57,499 bases of DNA from Bacteroidales bacterium (lineage in GTDB: Bacteria > Bacteroidota > Bacteroidia > Bacteroidales > UBA10428): assembly GCA_016933335.1 (NCBI GenBank), contig JAFGBD010000031.1:1-57499 (forward strand), written 5' to 3'. The notes beneath the pieces are model-generated. The model did no database searches, was not told the origin of the DNA, and saw nothing but the letters and a program-made list of their open reading frames with translations. The translations under genes were made by a program, and so were the position numbers. This document shows positions 46,993-56,718 of this stretch, in pieces; the stretch's first letter is position 1, and every line of letters starts with the position of its first letter.

Positions 46993-48114
46993 ATGCGGAT
47001 TGGCTTTGACGCAAAACGGGCATTCAATAACCGGAGCGGACTGGGCAATTACAGCCGTAATCTTTTATCAGCCCTCTATTCCGGCTACCCTGATTTCAGT
47101 TATATATTGTATACGCCGCAGATAAAAAAAAACCTGTTTGATATTTCCGGCAGGAACTTTGAGCTACGAACACCTGATAGAATCTTTCACCGGATCTTTC
47201 CTTCTGCATGGCGTACCTTTGCAATCACGGATATCATAAAAAAGGACAAACTGGATATATACCACGGTTTGAGTCATGAATTACCGGCAGGTATTGAAAA
47301 TTCAGGCATCAAATCAGTCGTTACCATTCACGATCTCATTTTTATCCGGTATCCTGAGCTGTATGCTGCAACTGACAGGTATATCTATAAGAAGAAATTC
47401 AGGCATGCCTGTAAAAAAGCTGACAGGATCATTGCTGTGAGCAGGCAGACTGCTGATGACATCATTGAATATTTTAGTATCGATCATGAAAGAATTGATG
47501 TGATATACCAGAGTTGTAATCCGCTGTTCATGAAAGATACTGGCGATGATCAGAATCAATCGATCAGACAGAAGTACCGTTTGCCTGATCATTATATCCT
47601 GAATATCGGAAACATCGAGGAAAGAAAGAATCTGCTGACACTGATAAAGGCTGTACACCTGGCCGGAATTGATATTCCTGTGGTAATTATCGGCAGAAAA
47701 ACAAGGTATTATCAAAAGGTTAAGAAATATATAGAAGACAACAGGTTAACGGGCATTTACATTTACGAGACCATCAGTAATGAAGAGCTGCCGTCTATTT
47801 ATCAGATGGCAGATATTTTTGTTTATCCTTCATTGTTTGAAGGATTCGGGATACCAATTATCGAGTCACTTTTTTCAGGGACGCCCGTGATTACATCAAA
47901 CGGGGGATGTTTTGCAGAGGCAGGAGGTCCGGGTTCCGTCTATGTCAATGCGCTTGATCACGAAGAGCTGGCAGCTGCCATTAAACGCGTGCTCTCGGAT
48001 GAAGTTTTAAGGCAGCGGATGATCGAAGCCGGATACCGTTATGCAAAAAATTTTACACCGGAGAAAGCAGCCGGTAATGTCATGCAGGTTTATAATCGTG
48101 TGGTTGCGCAATGA
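46993..48114 (+). CDS. Glycosyltransferase family 4 protein
   Basis: Retaining GT-B glycosyltransferase of 373 residues, probably mannosyl- or glucosyl-transferase type. The N-terminal half has IYHGLSHELPAGI and VVTIHDLIFIRYPELY; the C-terminal nucleotide-sugar domain has NIGNIEERKNLLTLIKA and the EGFGIPIIESLFSGTPVI signature with its two Glu. No membrane helix is present. The substrate cannot be read from sequence. It starts 9 bases after dapL and overlaps the YrdC gene by four bases (ATGA), so it belongs to the same transcript. Confidence 0.93.
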   Translation: MRIGFDAKRAFNNRSGLGNYSRNLLSALYSGYPDFSYILYTPQIKKNLFDISGRNFELRTPDRIFHRIFPSAWRTFAITDIIKKDKLDIYHGLSHELPAGIENSGIKSVVTIHDLIFIRYPELYAATDRYIYKKKFRHACKKADRIIAVSRQTADDIIEYFSIDHERIDVIYQSCNPLFMKDTGDDQNQSIRQKYRLPDHYILNIGNIEERKNLLTLIKAVHLAGIDIPVVIIGRKTRYYQKVKKYIEDNRLTGIYIYETISNEELPSIYQMADIFVYPSLFEGFGIPIIESLFSGTPVITSNGGCFAEAGGPGSVYVNALDHEELAAAIKRVLSDEVLRQRMIEAGYRYAKNFTPEKAAGNVMQVYNRVVAQ

Positions 48115-48674
48115 ACGAAGATATCATAAATTCACTCAGGGTCCTGGAACAGGGAGGAGTCATTCTTTATCCTACAGACACAATATGGGGGATCGGATGT
48201 GATGCCACAAACGAAAAGGCTGTTCAGCGTATTTATCAAATCAAGAAGCGTGAAGATCTTAAGTCGATGCTGGTTCTTATTGATAACCCGGACAGGCTTT
48301 ACCAGTATGTCAGCCAGATTCCCGAAATCGCCTGGGATATCCTGGAAGCAGCCGTCAGTCCCATTACCATCATATATCCCGGTGTTAAAAACCTTGCAGC
48401 CAATCTCATTGCCGGTGACCGTTCTGCGGGTATCAGGATTACAAGCGACAGGTTTTGCCAAAAGCTGATACACAGGTTCAAAAAACCGGTTGTATCCACA
48501 TCTGCCAATATCAGCGGTAAAGATGCACCGCAGGTTTTTAACGAAATTGATCCGGTCATCAAAAAATCAGTTGATTATATTGTAAACTGGAGGCAGGATG
48601 ACCTGTCCTGTCATAAACCTTCAGGAATCATCAAGCTGGGCGTTAACGGTGAAGTGGAGGTAATCCGTGAGTAA
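48111..48674 (+). CDS. L-threonylcarbamoyladenylate synthase (YrdC/Sua5 family)
   Basis: Makes threonylcarbamoyl-AMP for the t6A37 modification of ANN-decoding tRNAs. 187 residues, YrdC-type without the Sua5 C-terminal domain. Motifs: ILYPTDTIWGIGCDATNEKAVQRIYQIK split over the N-terminus, KREDLKSMLVLI, SPITIIYPG, AGIRITSD and VVSTSANISGKDAP. Its ATG overlaps the glycosyltransferase stop. It ends one base before the stop of the convergent metallopeptidase gene. Confidence 0.92.
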   Translation: MNEDIINSLRVLEQGGVILYPTDTIWGIGCDATNEKAVQRIYQIKKREDLKSMLVLIDNPDRLYQYVSQIPEIAWDILEAAVSPITIIYPGVKNLAANLIAGDRSAGIRITSDRFCQKLIHRFKKPVVSTSANISGKDAPQVFNEIDPVIKKSVDYIVNWRQDDLSCHKPSGIIKLGVNGEVEVIRE

Positions 48675-49379
48675 TCAGTTCCTCCTTCCTGCAAGCATGA
48701 AAAGAAAGTACAACAACATGGCCAGAGAGGAGAGTGCTGCAACGACATAGGTGTATGCTGCCCACTTAAGGGCATCCTCAGCCTTTTCATGCGTGCCATA
48801 ACCAGTAATTCCGGAGGAATTAAGCCACATCAGTGCCCTTTTGCTGGCATCAATTTCCACCGGCAGGGTGACAAAGGCAAAAAGCGTGAAAATTGCATAA
48901 CACCCCACAATCACATACAATGCAAGGTCTATGCTGATGAAGTTGTTAAACATGAATACACCGAAAAACATCATGATAAAGATAACATTCATGATTTTTG
49001 CACTGATATTCTGCAATGGCACCAGGGCGGTTCTGAACTGAAGCATGGAATATGCTTTCGCATGCTGTACCGCATGCCCGCATTCATGCGATGCAATCGC
49101 TGCCGAGGCGATGCTCCTGCCATAATAAACATCGCGGCTGAGATTAACGGTTTTGGTTGCAGGATTGTAATGATCCGACAGCTGCCCCTCAACAGAAACA
49201 ACTTTAACGTCATATATCCCGTTCTCATGCAGCATCTTTTCAGCAACTTCCTTCCCGCTCATCTGGTTATTGACGGCTATTTTTGAATATTTTTTAAACC
49301 TTGATTTGAGCTGTTCCCCAATTATCCAGCTTACAATAACAAAAATTAAAAAAATGATGATATATCCTGAACCAATCAT
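48675..49379 (-). CDS. Membrane zinc metallopeptidase, YugP type
   Basis: Membrane protein of 234 residues of the YugP-like neutral zinc metallopeptidase family. An N-terminal helix (IIIFLIFVIVSWII) precedes the zinc site HECGHAVQHA (His98, Glu99, His102), followed by three to four hydrophobic helices, among them LSSLAMLLYFLFMLAG. The conserved VSVEGQLSDHYNPATKTVNLS before the active site is a family hallmark. The substrate is unknown, perhaps membrane-protein quality control. Confidence 0.9.
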   Translation of the reverse strand: MIGSGYIIIFLIFVIVSWIIGEQLKSRFKKYSKIAVNNQMSGKEVAEKMLHENGIYDVKVVSVEGQLSDHYNPATKTVNLSRDVYYGRSIASAAIASHECGHAVQHAKAYSMLQFRTALVPLQNISAKIMNVIFIMMFFGVFMFNNFISIDLALYVIVGCYAIFTLFAFVTLPVEIDASKRALMWLNSSGITGYGTHEKAEDALKWAAYTYVVAALSSLAMLLYFLFMLAGRRN

Positions 49380-49590
49380 ATCTTAATTATTTTAATCATA
49401 CAAAATTAATAATAAGCAATCAAAATCTTTACCATTTTTAATTGACAAAGGAAAAGTGCCAATTTGACATACTTGTATTGGTAAAAAAATGAACTTTCAT
49501 CCGGTGGAAAATGTTAAAACATGAGACATATCATTCATGCAGGAACCGTTAATTATTATTTTCGTGTCACAATCCAAATAAATATGACAT

Positions 49591-51267
49591 ATGAAAACGA
49601 TCAGAGTCTTGTTTTTTATCTGTATTGCCGGAATGATAATTACAGGGTGCAAACAATCAACAAAGAGGGCAGAGATGATGGCAGATGAATTCATCCGGTC
49701 ATTTGAAGCGGAAATGATCCCTGTTTACATTGATATGAACAAGGCATACTGGGATGCATCCATATCAGGCAGGGATGAAGATTATGAGAGGTCTTCCGGA
49801 CTTGAATTCAAATATTCGAAAATACTTGCCGACAGGGAAAAATTTAAAAAGGTAAAGAAGTTCAGGTCATCTGGCGAAATTGAAGATTCGTTAATTAACC
49901 GGACACTTGATATCCTGTATAACTCCATGATAAAATACCAGGCAGATACGGTTAAACTTGAAAAGTTAATAAAAGCGCAAACGGAACTCGGACAGAAATT
50001 TTCAACTTTCAGAGCCGAAGTAAACGGTAAGAAACTATCTGATAATTATATTGAAGAAATTCTCAGAAATGCTGCTGATTCGAAAATACTTGAAGAGACC
50101 TGGCTGGCAAGCAAGCAGATTGGAGCGGCAGTTGCTGAAGATGTTATTGCACTTGTCAGGTTGAGGAATGAGATTGCCAGTGATCTTGGATACAGCAACT
50201 TCCATGAAATGTCACTTAGGATTACAGACCAGGACCCGGAAGAGGTTATGAAGATTTTTGACGAGCTTGACAGCCTGACCAAAGGCACTTTTGCTGAATT
50301 AAAGGAAGAGATGGATATTTTCTTAAGTGAAAAATATCATGTAAAGAAGGAGGACCTGATGCCCTGGCATTACCAGAACAGGTTTTTTCAGGAAGCACCT
50401 CAAATTTATGAGGTTGATCTGGATCACTATTATAAAGAAAAAGATATTCCTGACATTGTCGAAAAGTTCTATGCAGGAATCGGTCTTGAAGTCGAAGATA
50501 TACTGGAGAACAGTGATTTGTATGAAAAAGAAGGGAAAAACCAGCATGCTTATTGTACTTCCATTGACAGGGCAGGAGATGTCAGAATCCTTGTCAACAT
50601 GAAGGATAATTATCAATGGACAAATACAATATTGCATGAGCTGGGACATGCCGTGTATGATAAATATATTGATCCTGCTCTTCCTTTTACATTGAGAGAA
50701 CCGGCTCATATGTTTACCACTGAAGCAATAGCCAACTTTTTCGGAATGCTGGCATCCAATTTCAGGTGGATGAGAAAAAATCTTGATATCCCTTCAGAAG
50801 ACGCTGAAATAATTGCTGTGGACGTCAGTAATTTTACCAAGCTTGAAAAAATTGTTTTCAGCCGCTGGTGCCAGGTAATGTTCCGTTTCGAAAAAAGCAT
50901 GTATGAAAATCCTGATCAGGATTTAAACAAGCTATGGTGGGATCTGGCTGAACAATACCAGCTGCTCAGATGTCCCGAAGGCAGGGATAATCCGGATTGG
51001 GCTTCTAAAATCCATATAGCCACTTTTCCCTGTTATTATCATAATTATCTGCTTGGGGATCTGCTGGCAATGCAACTGGATGCTTATATGGAGGAGAATA
51101 TCATAGGGCATAAGGATCCCTGTTATACAGGCCACACAGAGGTAGGCGATTACCTGAAAGAAAAAATATTCAGGCCCGGCAACAGGTATTACTGGAATGA
51201 AATGATTGAAAGGGCTACCGGTGAAAAGCTGACTGCAAAATATTATGCAAGACAATTCATTAATTAA
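49591..51267 (+). CDS. M2 (ACE-like) metallopeptidase lipoprotein
   Basis: Peptidyl-dipeptidase-type gluzincin of 558 residues, probably removing dipeptides from peptide C-termini. A lipoprotein signal (MIITGC, lipid Cys20) anchors it in the envelope. The helical fold shows AADSKILEETWLASKQIGAA and LIRLRNE-like VRLRNEIASDLGYSNFHEMSL; the zinc site is HELGH (His349, Glu350, His353) with third ligand Glu378 (TTEAIANFFG). It stands alone and ends at a strong terminator at 51341-51376. The M3 oligopeptidase family is an alternative label; length and helix pattern favour M2. Confidence 0.85.
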   Translation: MKTIRVLFFICIAGMIITGCKQSTKRAEMMADEFIRSFEAEMIPVYIDMNKAYWDASISGRDEDYERSSGLEFKYSKILADREKFKKVKKFRSSGEIEDSLINRTLDILYNSMIKYQADTVKLEKLIKAQTELGQKFSTFRAEVNGKKLSDNYIEEILRNAADSKILEETWLASKQIGAAVAEDVIALVRLRNEIASDLGYSNFHEMSLRITDQDPEEVMKIFDELDSLTKGTFAELKEEMDIFLSEKYHVKKEDLMPWHYQNRFFQEAPQIYEVDLDHYYKEKDIPDIVEKFYAGIGLEVEDILENSDLYEKEGKNQHAYCTSIDRAGDVRILVNMKDNYQWTNTILHELGHAVYDKYIDPALPFTLREPAHMFTTEAIANFFGMLASNFRWMRKNLDIPSEDAEIIAVDVSNFTKLEKIVFSRWCQVMFRFEKSMYENPDQDLNKLWWDLAEQYQLLRCPEGRDNPDWASKIHIATFPCYYHNYLLGDLLAMQLDAYMEENIIGHKDPCYTGHTEVGDYLKEKIFRPGNRYYWNEMIERATGEKLTAKYYARQFIN

Positions 51268-51340
51268 CATGCGGGAGATACAGCCATTCTGAATAAAATA
51301 GAATTATAGCTTAGATATACGGGAATTTTGATTGATCAGG

Positions 51341-51376
51341 ACCGCCTCACTCCGGGAGTGATGGCGGTTTTTTTTT
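51341..51376 (+). terminator. Strong intrinsic terminator after the M2 peptidase
   Basis: ACCGCC-T-CACTC and GAGTG-AT-GGCGGT pair over eleven positions with a three-base loop and a small bulge (51341-51368), followed by a run of at least eight T. It has no U tract on the minus strand, so it serves only the peptidase gene. Confidence 0.92.
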
Positions 51377-51529
51377 GGTGCGTCGTGCATGGGCGCTGAT
51401 ATCATATAAATATGAAATGCAGATAACATTGACACTAATGAATATTCAAATGCTTCAATGCTTCCGCTTTCTAATAACAAACTTAAGAGACTTATAATCA
51501 AGTCAAACCGGACTAAACAGCCGGTAGTG

Positions 51530-52264
51530 CTATTTTTTCAAAGATGCCTTTGAGAAAATATATTCCGGTATATTGACGTTAAACTGAATGGATTCAATGA
51601 TAAATTCCGTACCATCACCCCGCTTAAGCATGTCCTTAAATATCATTTTTTTAGGAAACCAGCGGTTGTCTATTTTTGTGATATTGGAAAGTTCCATCCT
51701 TTTCAGAAGTTTCCCGCTTTTAGCAAATAATTCTTCTTTCAGCGGGATGTAACGGATTTTATCTACCCATATTTTTCGTATCTGGTAATTCACTTCTGCA
51801 GTTTTTGCCTGCAATTCGACAATCCAGCAGTCTCTTTCTTCAAAGACTTCAGAACCAATGACGGTTGCATGATAGTCTTCAATCATTTCATTATTGTCCA
51901 TCATATCTTCGTAAGAGAGGTCAGAGCCCATCAGTGACTGGCGAAGCATATGTCCCGAGATCTGAATCGTCCTGTCTGAACCGGGTGAATAGATCCATAG
52001 CTGGTCTTCCAGTTTCAGCATTTTTGTGCCTTTTTCGCGGGCAGGAGCAAGGTATTCGGTAAATGCTTTTTCATCGCCGATTCCCCAGGTTTTTGCCTCA
52101 ATGGTGCGGGTCTGCCGCGACCCGTGGATGACCATTTTTGAAGTGGTGATGGCACTTTTGTAAGCCATGTTCTTATCTATTCTTTCAAGGATTTCTTTTC
52201 CCGTTGGTTCCTGTGCCCGGATAAATGCGGGGATGAAGAATATGATGAGGGCAAATCGTTTCAT
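51530..52264 (-). CDS. LolA-like outer-membrane lipoprotein-sorting protein
   Basis: Periplasmic protein of 244 residues related to the lipoprotein carrier fold (LolA/LppX-like, single unclosed beta-barrel). The start at 52264 gives a signal peptide (MKRFALIIFFIPAFIRAQ). Typical strands: KMVIHGSRQTRTIEAKTWGI, KMLKLEDQLWIYSPGSDRTI, MRQSLMGSDLSYEDMM, RYIPLKEELFAKSGKLLKRM. In the known Lol system LolA takes lipoproteins from the inner-membrane ABC complex to the outer membrane. Here it is the last gene of the TetR-led island, 74 bases after the permease. Confidence 0.85.
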   Translation of the reverse strand: MKRFALIIFFIPAFIRAQEPTGKEILERIDKNMAYKSAITTSKMVIHGSRQTRTIEAKTWGIGDEKAFTEYLAPAREKGTKMLKLEDQLWIYSPGSDRTIQISGHMLRQSLMGSDLSYEDMMDNNEMIEDYHATVIGSEVFEERDCWIVELQAKTAEVNYQIRKIWVDKIRYIPLKEELFAKSGKLLKRMELSNITKIDNRWFPKKMIFKDMLKRGDGTEFIIESIQFNVNIPEYIFSKASLKK

Positions 52265-52338
52265 TTTTTTATTTTTAAAGGTTATGTTCAATAGATAACA
52301 GATTTAAATCCAAGGTATTGAGAACAAAAAACGTGCCT

Positions 52339-53613
52339 TTATGTCTCCAGTTCCTTAAACAGTGAAGCAGTCTTGCGTCTGTAGATTCCTATGCCCGCAA
52401 GCATCGTTCCCAGAACAACAGAAAACAATCCGGGGATAAATCCAAGATAATAGGCAGGAGGAGTGATATTTGCCCTGAAGACGCTCGGCATCATCATCTT
52501 TGAATTCTTCATTATACCGCCGATATCAAGACCCGCCTCCTGTAACCAGTATGAAAAACCAAGCCCTATGAGCGTTCCGATAGTCGATCCTACAATTCCT
52601 ATCAGCACAGCTTCTCCGATCATTGACCTGTATATATGGCCTTTCTCTTCGCCTATGGCCAGTCGCAGACCAATTTCGCCGTAACGTCTTAATCCTCCTA
52701 TCAGTCCGGAATTCCATAATACAATAGACATTGCCAGAATAAAAACGAATATGATAATGCCGGAAAACATATCAACCATCTCAAAAAAACCGGATAAAAG
52801 GCTTTCATTTTTTAACCTGCTCATAACAGGAGAAAACTGATCATCAGGATCAGCATACTTATTGTTGAAAGTTTGTTCCACCTGCATGGCCATTTCATCA
52901 TTATATCTTGGATTGTCCAGGAATCCGAGGATCTCCCCGCAGGCATCCTGCATGTCCAGTGCATTTTGAATACCTGTGATATCTGCAATCATTCCGCTGC
53001 GATCCATGAATTCCACACCAAATTCAATCGTTCCTGCAAGAACAAAATTTTGAACAGCCATGCCGCCATACATGGTGGAACTTATCAGTGTTACCGGGTC
53101 ACCGGGATTAACTTCAAGTTTTTCGGCAAACTCGTCACTCAGCAATACTTCATCCGGCTTTTCAGGGAAACGCCCCTTTCTTAAAGCTCCTGCCAGGTTA
53201 AGGCGTTCTGTCTCTTTCGTGTTTTCCGAGATCAGGTCGACCGCTATGCCGGAAACAATTCCCTGCTTTTTTGTTTCTCCGTATTTATCCGGAGAATCCA
53301 GCAGACCACCGAAATTTATCCGTTGTACAAATTCCATGTCCGGAAAGTCATCCTGCACATTACTTATTAATTCGTCCACACCTAGCAGCGCAAGATCGTT
53401 TGGCACCTGGTCACTGTTTTCAGCATATGCCCGGGTCATTATTTTTACATGCCCGGATGAATATCTGGCAGTAAATTCAATTGAATCACGCAATATACCC
53501 GTGATGTAGCAATGCGCCAGAACAGTAAGTGCAACACCTACTGTAACTACCAGAACCGGCAGCAGGCTGCGGTTCCGGTCTCTTAATAATCCTTTAAACA
53601 GAAAACGTATCAT
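52339..53613 (-). CDS. ABC transporter permease, LolE/MacB-like
   Basis: Inner-membrane permease of 424 residues. One helix near the N-terminus (VLVVTVGVALTVLAHCYI), a large periplasmic domain (about 40-270), then three helices (around 280-310, 335-365 and 385-410) as in the FtsX/LolE fold. The MacB-type periplasmic core is likely the site that hands cargo to a periplasmic carrier. It overlaps the end of the sister permease by four bases (ATGA), which fits a heterodimer with it. Confidence 0.9.
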   Translation of the reverse strand: MIRFLFKGLLRDRNRSLLPVLVVTVGVALTVLAHCYITGILRDSIEFTARYSSGHVKIMTRAYAENSDQVPNDLALLGVDELISNVQDDFPDMEFVQRINFGGLLDSPDKYGETKKQGIVSGIAVDLISENTKETERLNLAGALRKGRFPEKPDEVLLSDEFAEKLEVNPGDPVTLISSTMYGGMAVQNFVLAGTIEFGVEFMDRSGMIADITGIQNALDMQDACGEILGFLDNPRYNDEMAMQVEQTFNNKYADPDDQFSPVMSRLKNESLLSGFFEMVDMFSGIIIFVFILAMSIVLWNSGLIGGLRRYGEIGLRLAIGEEKGHIYRSMIGEAVLIGIVGSTIGTLIGLGFSYWLQEAGLDIGGIMKNSKMMMPSVFRANITPPAYYLGFIPGLFSVVLGTMLAGIGIYRRKTASLFKELET

Positions 53614-54785
53614 TGTATTTTTCCTTTTATTGCTTCAGTCGGATTCATTTTGGATATCTTACGGGCCGGCATATAACTTACGATGGTAGTTATGATCAAT
53701 ACCAGGAGTACTGTAACCAGGATAAGTCCTATACCATAAACCGGGAAAATGGTCTCTGCAATGGCCAGTCCCATATCATCGGTTCCGGCCGGCATGCTGA
53801 AACCGACTTTCATCTGCCACAGAAAGAAAGGAATGCCGTAAACAGCGCCGACAATGACAGCCAATATAGCATGCATGGCACCTTCCACGGTAAAAAGACT
53901 TACTACCTGGTTCCGGGTCATTCCCATGGCAATATAAGTGCCTATTTCCTTTTGCCTTCTGAATATTGAAAGTACCTGCGTATCGAATATAGCCAGCATG
54001 GCTAAAATGATCAGCACCAGATAAAGAAAGCCACCTCCTATTCTTTTTATTTTTATCATTTCATCCATTTCGCTCATCAGGAAGTCCAGATCTTTGTATT
54101 CCCATCCCGGAATGTCTTCTTTTATTTCAGATTCCTCGCCAAGTATTAAGAGGGTTGCTTCGCCGGGTGCCTGCATCATTTCCCGGAGATCTTCAATAGA
54201 GAGCCATATTTGTCCGGCATCTACATTGGGTACGTCACAATCAAAAATATCAACCACTTCTACTTCTTTAGCATCAAAGGTTCCGTTCACATCTCTCCAC
54301 CTGATGGTTGTTACATCGCCTTCTTTCAGCTTGCAGCTTTTGGCCATCCTTCGTCCCATAATTACAGGCATTTCTTCCGATTCGGCTTTCAGAGCTGCAG
54401 TTGGTAAGGCAATCACTTTCTGATCAGGATCGATGCCTTTTAATATCATACTCTTGATTCTGCCGTCAGGATAAACAGAGCCCTGGTTTATTAATACAGG
54501 GGCAATATTCCCGCCGGTGATTCCTATATTAAAGGATTCAGGAATTATGGCATGACTTTCTTCCAGCGTGAAGTAGTCGTAAGGATCGTAATTTTGTTGC
54601 CAGTATTGTCCGTTTCCAACTTCCCATTCTCTCATGTCTTTTTTGGCCTGGTAGTTCCATCCGTCAATAACACCGTAATGCCAGATGATCAATACGTAGA
54701 CAAAGGACAATACAAATACGTTGAGCCATGTTCGTAAACCTGCACCAACCAGGTTCCGATAGGCAAGTTTTATTGATAACATCAT
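53610..54785 (-). CDS. ABC transporter permease, LolC/MacB-like
   Basis: Second permease, 391 residues, with the same four-helix FtsX layout: N-terminal helix (LNVFVLSFVYVLIIWHYGVI), periplasmic domain (about 45-250) and C-terminal helices (FLYLVLIILAMLAIFDTQVL, and the last at GIGLILVTVLLVLIITTIV). The start is set to 54785 because GGAGG lies five bases upstream (54791-54795) and this avoids most of the overlap with the ATPase gene that an upstream in-frame ATG (54818) would give. Confidence 0.9.
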   Translation of the reverse strand: MMLSIKLAYRNLVGAGLRTWLNVFVLSFVYVLIIWHYGVIDGWNYQAKKDMREWEVGNGQYWQQNYDPYDYFTLEESHAIIPESFNIGITGGNIAPVLINQGSVYPDGRIKSMILKGIDPDQKVIALPTAALKAESEEMPVIMGRRMAKSCKLKEGDVTTIRWRDVNGTFDAKEVEVVDIFDCDVPNVDAGQIWLSIEDLREMMQAPGEATLLILGEESEIKEDIPGWEYKDLDFLMSEMDEMIKIKRIGGGFLYLVLIILAMLAIFDTQVLSIFRRQKEIGTYIAMGMTRNQVVSLFTVEGAMHAILAVIVGAVYGIPFFLWQMKVGFSMPAGTDDMGLAIAETIFPVYGIGLILVTVLLVLIITTIVSYMPARKISKMNPTEAIKGKIQ

Positions 54786-54790
54786 TCTGT

Positions 54791-54795
54791 CCTCC
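54791..54795 (-). promoter_or_regulatory. Shine-Dalgarno that fixes the permease start
   Basis: GGAGG, five bases before the ATG at 54785. Strong Shine-Dalgarno sequences are uncommon in this window, so it is a useful guide here. Confidence 0.6.
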
Positions 54796-54798
54796 GGT

Positions 54799-55497
54799 TT
54801 AATTCTTAACAATTTCATCAGCAGTTACTTTACCATCACGCAGCGATATTTTCCTTCTCAGGTATCTGATCACTTTATCGTCGTGAGTGGCAAAGATGAA
54901 GGTCGTTAGCAGATCTTTATTAAGTTTTTCCATGGTTTTCAGAATGTGATGCGAATTATCAGAATCGAGGTTGGCGGTTGGCTCATCGGCCAGCACCAGT
55001 AACGGTTTTTTAACCATCGCCCGGGCAATGGCCACACGCTGGCATTCTCCTCCTGAAAGCTGGGCCGGCCGTGATTTAACTTTATCTGATAAACCAACCC
55101 ATTCCAGGGCGTCAAGTACCGCCTTTTTACGCTGCGATGCACTCATCCTCAGTAGAAGAAGGGGGAATTCAACATTCTCAAATACCGTATAAACAGGCAG
55201 CAGATTATAGGTCTGGAAAATAAATCCCAGGTGCTTCCTGCGCAAGAGTGCTGCCTTATGTGACGATAATTGATTGATATCATTGTCAAGGACAATGGCA
55301 TTTCCTTCGGATGGCGTATCAAGAGAACCGATAATGTTTAACATGGTGGTTTTTCCTGACCCGCTTGGTCCCACAAAACCGGCAAATTCACCTTCTCCAA
55401 AGGTAAGGTCAATCTTATCCAGCGCTGTAAAAAAGCCTCCGGCCATGGGGAACTTTTTCACAAGTCCGGAAATTTTAACAATTTCTGAGTTTTTCAT
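54799..55497 (-). CDS. ABC transporter ATP-binding protein, LolD/MacB-like
   Basis: Cytoplasmic ATPase of 232 residues that should drive the two permeases. Walker [14 protein letters not shown]-loop [10 protein letters not shown], signature [14 protein letters not shown], Walker [14 protein letters not shown] and the switch His in FATHDDKV are complete. It is in the LolD/MacB class, which powers extraction or mechanotransmission rather than channel import. It starts 45 bases after the OM protein gene and ends 13 bases before the permease start. Confidence 0.96.
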   Translation of the reverse strand: MKNSEIVKISGLVKKFPMAGGFFTALDKIDLTFGEGEFAGFVGPSGSGKTTMLNIIGSLDTPSEGNAIVLDNDINQLSSHKAALLRRKHLGFIFQTYNLLPVYTVFENVEFPLLLLRMSASQRKKAVLDALEWVGLSDKVKSRPAQLSGGECQRVAIARAMVKKPLLVLADEPTANLDSDNSHHILKTMEKLNKDLLTTFIFATHDDKVIRYLRRKISLRDGKVTADEIVKN

Positions 55498-55542
55498 TCA
55501 AGTAGATTTAAATACAATTTAATATTCAATATTCTTTAAAAT

Positions 55543-56718
55543 TTAATGGTTAAAAACAGCCATTAACTGGATTCCTTTACCTGTGAACAGATCAAAGTTA
55601 TCAATGTTACGGTAGATCAAAAATTTTTCCGGATTCCAGAATCCCATCAGGTAAAAGCTCCATTTGTCATAAGTCAGTGTCAGGTTCAGGAACCTGTACA
55701 AATCCTTCTGATCCCAGTCGAAATAGATCATACCTGTGATATTCCAGATGAGTGACAACGGATAATTCAGGGAGAGTGCAGAGAAGAACCTGTTATTACT
55801 CATGTCAAAAGCTTTGGAAGAATTTGAAAAGAAAAGTTGTTCGCTCACAAGTCCAAGTCCGTTTCCCCACGAGAATGTATAGTCCATCCCGGCTGTCAGC
55901 ATTTTGAAATACCTGTATTCAGGAATATCAATGCTGCTGTGATTAAAGGCGCCTTCAAACCAGAGCCCGATACCGATATCCCATCTGCCGTCTATACCGA
56001 TTCTGTTCTCGGGAAAATACCTGCCTGCATCTGCCGGATAGGGTAATAAACTGGCCAGGGTATCCTGTATCCGGTGATGATAACTAAATCCCACCTCTCC
56101 TGCCGGAACCGGCAGTTGAATGCGTCCTCCGAATTCCGGACTTTTCTTGCGGGTGGAAATGAATTCCCATCCTTTCGGATCGGTATTGCCATACAAACCC
56201 CAGAGCCAGAAGGTAGCATTATTCAAAGTATAATAACGAAACAGGATGCCGTAAACGCCATCTGTTATCTGAAGCGGATCGCGGGGGTCAATCTGGTCGA
56301 ACCACATCAGCGGCCTGACAAAACGGGAAGGGCCGAAATTGATTTTCTGCAGCCCCAGCCTCGCTTCAAACTGGTTCGATGATAATCTTACCCAGAGGCG
56401 GTAGAATTTAACTTTTCCGTCTGTCTCTATGCTGTCAAATGAGGGTATGATGCTTGTTCCGTAAAGGTTCACTGAAATATCCGCGTCGACTTTAAGTTTG
56501 TCATTCAGCTGTTTGCTGATCAGGAGCTCCGGGATATATCGTCCACCGAAGGCAGACTGAAAGGGTTTTTCGGGTTTCAGGGCAGACCATCCAGAAAGCT
56601 GTCCCTTAAAATCCACTGACTGGGTAAAAGTACTGACAGCATGAATCATAAAAACCGAAAGCAGGCAGATCATTACGTGCAGTTTCAGAGACCATCTATG
56701 TACTTTTTTTCCTGCCAT
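55543..56718 (-). CDS. Outer-membrane beta-barrel protein of unknown type
   Basis: Not assigned to a named family. 391 residues with a signal peptide (LHVMICLLSVFMIHAVSTF) and a series of alternating aromatic strands ending in a C-terminal aromatic-rich strand, as in 14- to 18-strand porin-like barrels. The segment LQKINFGPSRFVRPLMWFDQ resembles alginate-export or DUF1302-type barrels. Its 5' end overlaps tetR by 23 bases, so its translation is coupled to the regulator. In this island it could be the outer-membrane acceptor or exit for the exported substrate. Confidence 0.65.
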   Translation of the reverse strand: MAGKKVHRWSLKLHVMICLLSVFMIHAVSTFTQSVDFKGQLSGWSALKPEKPFQSAFGGRYIPELLISKQLNDKLKVDADISVNLYGTSIIPSFDSIETDGKVKFYRLWVRLSSNQFEARLGLQKINFGPSRFVRPLMWFDQIDPRDPLQITDGVYGILFRYYTLNNATFWLWGLYGNTDPKGWEFISTRKKSPEFGGRIQLPVPAGEVGFSYHHRIQDTLASLLPYPADAGRYFPENRIGIDGRWDIGIGLWFEGAFNHSSIDIPEYRYFKMLTAGMDYTFSWGNGLGLVSEQLFFSNSSKAFDMSNNRFFSALSLNYPLSLIWNITGMIYFDWDQKDLYRFLNLTLTYDKWSFYLMGFWNPEKFLIYRNIDNFDLFTGKGIQLMAVFNH